From CAIJXJ01 sp964445115 (GTDB lineage Bacteria; Pseudomonadota; Gammaproteobacteria; Burkholderiales; Methylophilaceae): a DNA stretch of 7,409 nucleotides. Both the position numbers and the translations under genes were made by a program. A model generated the notes under the pieces. That model did not search any database. It was not told the DNA's origin and saw nothing but the letters and a program-made list of their open reading frames with translations. The stretch spans positions 1 to 7,409 of the forward strand of contig CAYUJU010000076.1 in assembly GCA_964445115.1 (NCBI GenBank), written 5' to 3'. Within the stretch, counting starts at the first letter, position 1, and every line of letters begins with the position of its first letter. Below, piece by piece: positions 1-7,409 of this stretch.

Positions 1-3964
<3,964 letters not shown>

Positions 3965-3969
3965 GGTAT

Positions 3970-3973
3970 CTCC
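3970..3973 (-). promoter_or_regulatory. Ribosome binding site of rpoB
   Basis: GGAG on the minus strand, 5 bases (ATACC) before the ATG at 3964-3962. It fixes the start of rpoB at MSYSFTEKK, which agrees with the N-terminus of the family. Confidence 0.85.
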
Positions 3974-3998
3974 ACTGGGCTTTAGAGGGCAAAAGACA

Positions 3999-4017
3999 GT
4001 AGGCTGGAACAGCCCAC
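3999..4017 (-). promoter_or_regulatory. Second hairpin in the rplL-rpoB spacer
   Basis: In the minus-strand RNA, GUGGGCU pairs with AGCCUAC (7 bp with one G-U) around the loop GUUCC. UGUCUUUUG follows, a weak U-rich stretch. It lies about 35 bases before the rpoB start and could be a processing or pausing element, or simply stabilise the rpoB 5' end. The structure is read directly; any function is inference. Confidence 0.4.
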
Positions 4018-4043
4018 TTTCTGCTGGCCTCTGAAAACGGCTA

Positions 4044-4069
4044 AAGGCCGGCGGTTTCCCGCCAGCCTT
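4044..4069 (-). terminator. Strong GAAA-capped hairpin between rplL and rpoB (candidate attenuator or RNase III site)
   Basis: The minus-strand RNA forms an uninterrupted 11-bp stem (AAGGCUGGCGG with CCGCCGGCCUU, one G-U) closed by a GAAA tetraloop of the GNRA class, 17 bases after the rplL stop. Only a broken U tract follows (UUUAGCCGUUUU), so full termination is unlikely. In E. coli the same interval holds a partial terminator that lowers rpoBC transcription relative to the ribosomal protein genes, and an RNase III processing site. By position and shape this hairpin probably does one or both jobs. Structure is certain; role is inferred. Confidence 0.7.
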
Positions 4070-4086
4070 ATTACAGCAAACTACAA

Positions 4087-4464
4087 TTACTTGACTTCAG
4101 CAGTTGCGCCAGCTTCGATCAGCTTCTTGGCAGCAGCTTCAGCGTCAGCCTTGGAAACGCCTTCCTTGACAGCCTTCGGTGCGCCGTCAACCAGATCCTT
4201 GGCTTCCTTCAGGCCCAGACCGGTCAGTTCGCGAACAGCCTTGATGACGCTGACCTTGTTGTCGCCAGCGCCAGTCAGGATGACGTCGAACTCGGACTTC
4301 TCTTCAGCGGCCGGAGCAGCAGCGCCTGCACCACCAGCAGCCGGGGCAGCCATTGCAGCGGCAGATACGCCGAACTTCTCTTCAACAGCCTTAACCAGCT
4401 CGTTCAACTCCAGCACGGACATGCTGTCCAGTGCTGCCAAAAATGCATCTTTATCGAATGCCAT
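4087..4464 (-). CDS. rplL: 50S ribosomal protein L7/L12
   Basis: 125 residues, close to the usual 120-126. L7/L12 dimers form the flexible stalk that recruits IF2, EF-Tu, EF-G and release factors and stimulates their GTPase activity. Domain order is typical: helical N-terminal dimerisation and L10-binding domain (about 1-33, MAFDKDAFLAALDSMSVLEL), Ala/Gly/Pro-rich hinge (about 35-53), then the globular C-terminal domain (about 57-125) with the factor-binding surface around KVSVIKAVRELTGLGLKEAK (70-89). The ATG at 4464-4462 follows an AGGA Shine-Dalgarno (4476-4473) with 8 bases of spacing. It starts 31 bases after rplJ and no promoter is visible there, so the two should be translated from one message. 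L12 is needed in several copies per L10, which fits its own good ribosome binding site. Confidence 0.99.
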   Translation of the reverse strand: MAFDKDAFLAALDSMSVLELNELVKAVEEKFGVSAAAMAAPAAGGAGAAAPAAEEKSEFDVILTGAGDNKVSVIKAVRELTGLGLKEAKDLVDGAPKAVKEGVSKADAEAAAKKLIEAGATAEVK

Positions 4465-4495
4465 GATGTTTTTCCTGTATTGATAATTGGTTTGA

Positions 4496-4993
4496 TTAAG
4501 CAGCAGCGCCAGCCTTTTGATCCGCCACAGCCTTCAGTACGACAGCCATGCTCGTGATCGGCGACTTCATTACGCCCAGCAACTGCGCCAGCAACACTTC
4601 CTTGGACGGCACAGAAGCCAGCGCCACAACTTCAGCTTTGTCCAGAGCCTTGCCGTTATAGGCACCGCCCTTGATAGCCAGCTTGTCGTTCGTCTTGGCA
4701 AAAACGTGCATCACTTTCGCAGCAGCCACCGCATCGGCACTCATGCTGTACAACAGTGGACCGACCATCTTGTCCGCCAGCACTTCGAAAGGGGTGCCCT
4801 GCACTGCCCGACGCGCCAGCGTGTTTTTCAACACACGCAAATACACACCGGATTTGCGTGCATCAGCACGCAACGCGGTGAGCTCGACGACGGGAACACC
4901 ACGATACTCAGCCACTACGATGGTCTGGGACTGCGCCACTTGTGCGCTGACTTCCGCGACCACTGCCTGCTTTTCTTGCAGATTAAGAGCCAA
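4496..4993 (-). CDS. rplJ: 50S ribosomal protein L10, TTG start codon
   Basis: 165 residues, the same length as E. coli L10. L10 anchors the L12 dimers to 23S rRNA at the GTPase-associated centre, and the L10-L12 complex represses its own message. The N-terminal rRNA-binding domain carries MALNLQEKQAVVAEV, VVAEYRGV (26-33) and YLRVLKNTLARRAVQGTPFE (51-70). The C-terminal helix that binds L12 is roughly 135-163, ending in an Ala-rich tail. The start codon is TTG at 4993-4991: it gives the family N-terminus MALNLQ, has GGAG 7 bases upstream, and is preceded in frame by a TGA with no ATG between. A 9-codon ORF in another frame overlaps this start. Confidence 0.97.
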   Translation of the reverse strand: MALNLQEKQAVVAEVSAQVAQSQTIVVAEYRGVPVVELTALRADARKSGVYLRVLKNTLARRAVQGTPFEVLADKMVGPLLYSMSADAVAAAKVMHVFAKTNDKLAIKGGAYNGKALDKAEVVALASVPSKEVLLAQLLGVMKSPITSMAVVLKAVADQKAGAAA

Positions 4994-5000
4994 AGTCTTT

Positions 5001-5004
5001 CTCC
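5001..5004 (-). promoter_or_regulatory. Ribosome binding site that decides the TTG start of rplJ
   Basis: GGAG followed by AAAGACT (7 bases) and then TTG at 4993-4991. The spacing is ideal for TTG, and the ATGs at 5012-5010 and 5006-5004 are out of frame with L10. Confidence 0.8.
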
Positions 5005-5052
5005 ATCTTCATTTGGATGCCATACGACATCCGGGTTTACGACCGCGTCCAC

Positions 5053-5079
5053 AAAACAGGAAAAAACGAATACTTCCTG
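5053..5079 (-). promoter_or_regulatory. Terminator-like hairpin with U run inside the rplJ leader
   Basis: In the minus-strand RNA, CAGGAA pairs with UUCCUG (6 bp) around an 11-base loop and is followed directly by UUUU. Half the pairs are A-U, so as a terminator it would be weak. It lies about 60 bases before rplJ, where attenuation or pausing could act together with the L10 site. Structure seen; function uncertain. Confidence 0.35.
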
Positions 5080-5197
5080 CTAGCGGGCACACCATCTGCG
5101 TGGGCAGACAACCTCGTCATTTAAGTCTTGGACCAAACACGTCCGCAACACCTACGGTCTTTGATGCCGTCAGCCACGCTAACAGCCAAAGAACAGA

Positions 5198-5222
5198 GGC
5201 AGCAGAGATAACCCCTGCCGCC
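5198..5222 (-). promoter_or_regulatory. Hairpin just after rplA
   Basis: Twelve bases after the rplA stop, GGCGGCAG pairs with CUGCUGCC (8 bp, one G-U) around a 9-base loop. The following UCUGUUCUUU is U-rich but broken, so this is more likely a 3'-end stabiliser, pause or processing site than a full terminator. Confidence 0.45.
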
Positions 5223-5234
5223 AAATTCAAAACA

Positions 5235-5930
5235 TTACGCCGTCAGGCTCGCCTGATCGACGCGGACACCAGCGCCCATGGTGCTGGAAACTGAGATCTT
5301 CTTCAGATACTGGCCCTTGCTGGAAGCCGGCTTCGCCTTGCTCAGCGCATCGATCAGCGCGGCCAGGTTTTCCTGCAATGCAGCCACGTCGAAAGACGCA
5401 CGGCCGATGGTGCAGTGCACAATACCAGCCTTATCGGTACGGTATTGCACCTGACCAGCCTTGGCATTCTTCACGGCAGTGGTGACGTCCGGCGTCACGG
5501 TACCGACCTTCGGGTTCGGCATCAGGCCGCGCGGACCCAGCACTTGACCCAGCGCACCGACGATACGCATGGCATCCGGCGTCGCGATCGCGATGTCGAA
5601 ATCCAGCATGCCGCCCTTGACTTGTTCAGCCAGGTCTTCAAAACCGACGATATCGGCGCCTGCAGCCTTGGCAGCCTCAGCAGCTGCGCCCTGTGCGAAC
5701 ACGGCCACACGCTTGGTCTTGCCAGTACCCTTAGGCAGCACCAGTGCACCGCGGACCAGCTGGTCAGACTTACGTGCATCGATACCGAGATTGATTACGG
5801 CATCCACGGATTCGTCGAACTTGGCGGTAGCAGTCTCCTTGACCAACGCCAGGGCCTCAGCGACCGGGTACACCTTATTGCGATCAACCTTTGCGCGGAT
5901 CGCGTCAACGCGCTTGGAAACGTTAGCCAT
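5235..5930 (-). CDS. rplA: 50S ribosomal protein L1
   Basis: 231 residues, the normal bacterial size (E. coli 234). L1 binds the mobile stalk of 23S rRNA at the E site and helps release deacylated tRNA; free L1 represses translation of its own rplK-rplA message. The family signature VLGPRGLMPNPKVGTVTPDV lies at 130-149. The two-domain fold is as usual: domain I from the N- and C-terminal parts, including MANVSKRVDAIRAKVDRNK and the C-terminal GQYLKKISVSSTMG, and domain II in the middle (about 67-160). The ATG at 5930-5928 follows the rplK stop directly, with GGAGG 8 bases upstream inside the end of rplK. This arrangement implies translational coupling to rplK. Confidence 0.99.
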   Translation of the reverse strand: MANVSKRVDAIRAKVDRNKVYPVAEALALVKETATAKFDESVDAVINLGIDARKSDQLVRGALVLPKGTGKTKRVAVFAQGAAAEAAKAAGADIVGFEDLAEQVKGGMLDFDIAIATPDAMRIVGALGQVLGPRGLMPNPKVGTVTPDVTTAVKNAKAGQVQYRTDKAGIVHCTIGRASFDVAALQENLAALIDALSKAKPASSKGQYLKKISVSSTMGAGVRVDQASLTA

Positions 5931-6362
5931 TTACACGCCCTCCACTTCAATACCCATGCTGCGTGCGCTACCAGCGATGGTACGCACTGCGGCGTCCATG
6001 TCTGCCGCTGTCAGGTCAGGCATCTTGGTCTTGGCGATTTCTTCCGCTTGTGCGCGGGTGATCTTGGCCACCTTGTCGGTGTGCGGACGGGCAGAACCCT
6101 TGTCGATCTTCGCAGCCTTCTTGATCAAGGTCGTCGCCGGCGGCGTCTTCATGATGAAGGTGAAGCTCTTGTCGGCGAACGCGGTGATCACGACCGGCAC
6201 CGGCAACCCCGGCTCCATGCCTTGAGTCGCGGCGTTGAACGCCTTACAGAATTCCATGATGTTCAGACCGCGCTGGCCCAGTGCAGGACCAACAGGCGGG
6301 CTAGGATTGGCTTTACCTGCAGGGATCTGCAGCTTGATATAGCCGATGACTTTCTTTGCCAT
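5931..6362 (-). CDS. rplK: 50S ribosomal protein L11
   Basis: 143 residues, family length. L11 binds the 1070 region of 23S rRNA at the base of the GTPase-associated centre, contacts elongation factors and is needed for RelA activation; it is the thiostrepton-site protein. The N-terminal domain contains the proline-rich loop NPSPPVGPALGQRGLNIMEF (19-38), whose prolines are the classical thiostrepton/micrococcin resistance positions and are intact here. The C-terminal rRNA-binding domain (about 70-140) includes FTFIMKTPPATTLIKKAA and the GSARSMGIEVEGV end. AGGAG at 6374-6370 lies 7 bases before the ATG. A strong terminator structure stands between this gene and nusG, so rplK-rplA probably form their own transcription unit or depend on readthrough. 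Confidence 0.99.
   Translation of the reverse strand: MAKKVIGYIKLQIPAGKANPSPPVGPALGQRGLNIMEFCKAFNAATQGMEPGLPVPVVITAFADKSFTFIMKTPPATTLIKKAAKIDKGSARPHTDKVAKITRAQAEEIAKTKMPDLTAADMDAAVRTIAGSARSMGIEVEGV
5939..5943 (-). promoter_or_regulatory. Ribosome binding site of rplA inside the last codons of rplK
   Basis: GGAGG lies within the codons for the Glu-Gly-Val end of L11, 8 bases before the rplA ATG. The site is therefore covered by ribosomes finishing rplK, which supports coupled translation of L11 and L1. Confidence 0.85.
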
Positions 6363-6389
6363 TTGCTCACTCCTGAAACGGGTACAAAC

Positions 6390-6406
6390 GCCAGCTTACG
6401 ACTGGC
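6390..6406 (-). promoter_or_regulatory. Hairpin in the rplK leader, possible L1 binding site
   Basis: GCCAG pairs with CUGGC around UCGUAAG, 15 bases before the rplK Shine-Dalgarno. A flanking GGG/CCC pair (6411-6408 region with 6383-6381 region) could close an outer helix, with an uneven internal loop (A on one side, GUUUGUA on the other). L1 represses the L11 operon by binding a leader structure of the type helix, asymmetric loop, helix. Position and general shape fit, but the L1-contact bases were not verified. Confidence 0.35.
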
Positions 6407-6415
6407 TCCCCAACT

Positions 6416-6447
6416 AAAAACGCTGCACCGCAGAGCGCGGCACAGCG
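6416..6447 (-). terminator. Intrinsic terminator after nusG
   Basis: Eleven bases after the nusG stop the minus-strand RNA forms an 11-bp stem (CGCUGUGCCGC with GCGGUGCAGCG, two G-U pairs, otherwise mostly G-C) with a GCUCU loop, followed directly by UUUUU. This is the classical Rho-independent form. It should end, fully or partly, the tRNA-secE-nusG transcript. Confidence 0.88.
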
Positions 6448-6457
6448 ACGCACTTCA

Positions 6458-6994
6458 TCAGACCTCTTTGACGACCTGACTGAAATCCAGTTCTACGGGT
6501 GTGGCACGACCAAAAATCGTGACAGACACACGCAGCTTGCTCTTCTCGTAATTGATGTCTTCGACGGCACCAGAGAAATCCTTGAACGGACCATCCACCA
6601 CACGCACCACCTCGCCCTTGTCGAAGGTGAGCTTCTGTGTCGGATTGCTCTTGCTGTCATCCATGCGACGCAGGATGATATCCACCTCAGCATCCTTGAT
6701 CGGGGTCGGCTTAAGCGCGGTACCACCAATAAAGGCCGTCACGCGCGGGGTGCTCTTGACCAGGTGCCAGGTATCGTCATCCATGTCCATCTGCGCCAGC
6801 ACGTAGCCAGGATAAAGCTTGCGCTCGCTGATGGCCTTCTGACCCCCCTTCATCTCGACCACTTCCTCGACCGGCACCAGAATCTGTCCGAACTTGTCGG
6901 CCATGCCAGAGCGACCGATACGCTCCTCAATGGCACGTTGCACCGACTTTTCAAAGCCGGAATAAACCTGTACTGCATACCAACGCATCGCCAT
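6458..6994 (-). CDS. nusG: Transcription termination/antitermination protein NusG
   Basis: 178 residues (E. coli 181). NusG binds the RNA polymerase clamp with its N-terminal NGN domain, suppresses pausing, and with its C-terminal KOW domain contacts Rho or the S10 protein of the leading ribosome. NGN is about 4-112 (RWYAVQVYSGFEKSVQRAIE, ERKLYPGYVLAQM, PRVTAFIGG). KOW is about 126-160 (KGEVVRVVDGPFKDFSGAVE), ending in FGRATPVELDFSQV. The frame runs upstream to 7129, but I place the start at the ATG at 6994-6992: it overlaps the secE stop by one base (TGATG) and has GGAG 6 bases upstream. A second ATG two codons later would leave a poor 12-base spacing. Confidence 0.97.
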   Translation of the reverse strand: MAMRWYAVQVYSGFEKSVQRAIEERIGRSGMADKFGQILVPVEEVVEMKGGQKAISERKLYPGYVLAQMDMDDDTWHLVKSTPRVTAFIGGTALKPTPIKDAEVDIILRRMDDSKSNPTQKLTFDKGEVVRVVDGPFKDFSGAVEDINYEKSKLRVSVTIFGRATPVELDFSQVVKEV

Positions 6995-7341
6995 CAAGCA
7001 CTCCGTCCCATCAGCACCTTGACCATGTAAGCCATGCCGATATCCACAATCCAGAGGAAAATCCCCATCACGACCACCAGCAGAAATACGGTTGCCGTCG
7101 TCTGAATGGTTTCCTTGCGTGAAGGCCACACAACCCGACGCGCCTCAACCATGGATTCCTGCGCAAAACCGATGGCACTACGCCCCATCGGGGTCGTCCA
7201 CATCAGCGCAACAGCAGCCGCCACACCAGCGATTACCGCCAGCACACGCAGCACCATCGCATGCGCATCCAGCAGATAAAAAGCAGTAACGCCGGCCACT
7301 ACCAGCAGTAGTGCCAGCGCCAGCTTGATTCTGTCGATCAT
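6994..7341 (-). CDS. secE: Preprotein translocase subunit SecE
   Basis: 115 residues, inner membrane. SecE clamps the two halves of SecY in the SecYEG channel. Like the three-span SecE of E. coli (127 residues) it has three membrane segments: about 6-24 (LALALLLVVAGVTAFYLL), 29-48 (MVLRVLAVIAGVAAAVALMW) and 82-107 (TATVFLLVVVMGIFLWIV). Between the second and third lies the conserved amphipathic cytoplasmic part with EARRVVWPSRKETIQTT (66-82), the hallmark of the family. The ATG at 7341-7339 is the only sensible start, but its Shine-Dalgarno is poor (at best GGCG), unlike the good sites of nusG, rplK and rpoB. It begins 28 bases after the tRNA with no recognisable promoter, so it is probably transcribed with the tRNA. 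Confidence 0.97.
   Translation of the reverse strand: MIDRIKLALALLLVVAGVTAFYLLDAHAMVLRVLAVIAGVAAAVALMWTTPMGRSAIGFAQESMVEARRVVWPSRKETIQTTATVFLLVVVMGIFLWIVDIGMAYMVKVLMGRSA
7001..7004 (-). promoter_or_regulatory. Ribosome binding site that sets the nusG start
   Basis: GGAG at the end of secE, 6 bases before the ATG at 6994. It favours the MAMRWYAVQ start over the later MRWYAVQ and over the long in-frame extension that overlaps secE. Confidence 0.75.
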
Positions 7342-7369
7342 ATGATTCGCCGTGTTGATTTAGGTTATG

Positions 7370-7409
7370 TGGCAGGCCAGGAGGGTCTCGAACCCCCAAC
7401 CTTCGGTTT
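7370..7409 (-). tRNA. tRNA, 3' half only, probably tRNA-Trp
   Basis: Positions 37-76 of a tRNA: A37-A38, 3' side of the anticodon stem (AACCG then A), a 5-base variable loop, a T arm GGGGG-TTCGAGA-CCCTC, acceptor strand CTGGCCT, discriminator G73 and an encoded CCA at 7372-7370. The window ends exactly before the anticodon, so identity cannot be read. tRNA-Trp is inferred from G73, the AAACCG after the anticodon as in bacterial tRNA-Trp(CCA), and the frequent tRNA-Trp-secE-nusG order in proteobacteria. Confidence 0.88.

Larger units (their letters stand above)
4994..5234 (-). promoter_or_regulatory. rplJ leader, candidate L10 autoregulatory element
   Basis: 241 bases without a convincing gene between rplA and rplJ. 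In proteobacteria and Firmicutes the L10-L12 complex binds the rplJ leader and represses translation. The part at 5160-5090 has the look of the L10 leader family as I remember it: ACCGUAGGUG at 5157-5148, then GACUUAAAUGACGAGGU at 5127-5111, about 120-165 bases before the start. Possible pairings in this part are GGAC/GUCC (5144-5141 with 5133-5130), UGCG with CGCA (5147-5144 with 5100-5097) and a perfect UCUGC-CCAC-GCAGA hairpin at 5108-5095; some exclude each other. A 5-bp hairpin (GGAUG/CAUCC, 5032-5015) lies just before the ribosome binding site. I found no clear promoter. The family match is from memory and was not computed. Confidence 0.65.

Noticed and set aside
5161..5197. Possible promoter for rplJ in the leader (TTGGCT, 17 bases, CATCAA)
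   Set aside because: The -10 box matches only 3 of 6 consensus bases and a start there would fall at the edge of the L10 site. Too weak to call.
4671..5294. 207-codon and 188-codon plus-strand open frames over rplJ and its leader
   Set aside because: They overlap rplJ antisense, show no known domain and no ribosome binding site, and cover a leader expected to be regulatory RNA.
5415..6479. 354-codon open frame on the plus strand across rplA and rplK
   Set aside because: rplA and rplK are in the same frame with no gap, so their mirror frame continues from one to the other. The product has no family resemblance.
6995..7129. 45-residue N-terminal extension of NusG
   Set aside because: It lies inside secE in another frame and does not resemble NusG. 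The start at 6994 has a Shine-Dalgarno and matches the normal length.

Overview
The window is a conserved bacterial transcription/translation block. Every gene lies on the minus strand, so it reads from right to left: 3' half of a tRNA (probably tRNA-Trp), secE, nusG, rplK (L11), rplA (L1), rplJ (L10), rplL (L7/L12) and a 3'-truncated rpoB (RNA polymerase beta). Order and protein sequences are those of a proteobacterium. A betaproteobacterium of the Neisseriales type (Neisseriaceae or Chromobacteriaceae) fits best: RpoB would be about 1390 residues when complete, longer than the 1342 of E. coli; the rifampicin-pocket histidine is residue 551, close to the 552 known in Neisseria meningitidis; and L10 and the tRNA resemble betaproteobacterial forms as I remember them. 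This placement is inference, because no rRNA is present.

Layout. 7409-7370: tRNA from position 37 to the encoded CCA end. 7341-6994: secE, with nusG overlapping its stop by one base (6994-6458). 6457-6363: a strong intrinsic-terminator structure, then a short rplK leader with a small hairpin. 6362-5235: rplK and rplA, joined with no spacer (TAA directly followed by ATG). 5234-4994: a 241-base leader with several hairpins, the expected place of the L10 autoregulatory element. 4993-4087: rplJ (TTG start) and rplL, 31 bases apart. 4086-3965: a 122-base spacer with a very stable GAAA-capped hairpin, the position of the known rplL-rpoB attenuator in E. coli. 3964-1: rpoB, open to the window edge.

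The genes work together. SecE is part of the SecYEG channel. NusG couples RNA polymerase to Rho, to antitermination complexes and to the ribosome. L11 and the L10-L12 stalk form the GTPase-associated centre, L1 forms the other ribosomal stalk, and RpoB is the catalytic beta subunit. The RNA structures between genes are placed where the family sets the ratio of ribosomal proteins to RNA polymerase and where L1 and L10 repress their own synthesis.

I find no mobile element, CRISPR array, toxin or defence gene, or unknown protein. The window is core genome and I do not think it holds an undescribed system. The points worth a second look are regulatory: the terminator between nusG and rplK without an obvious downstream promoter, the TTG start of rplJ with an overlapping mini-ORF, the rplJ leader, and the rplL-rpoB hairpin.
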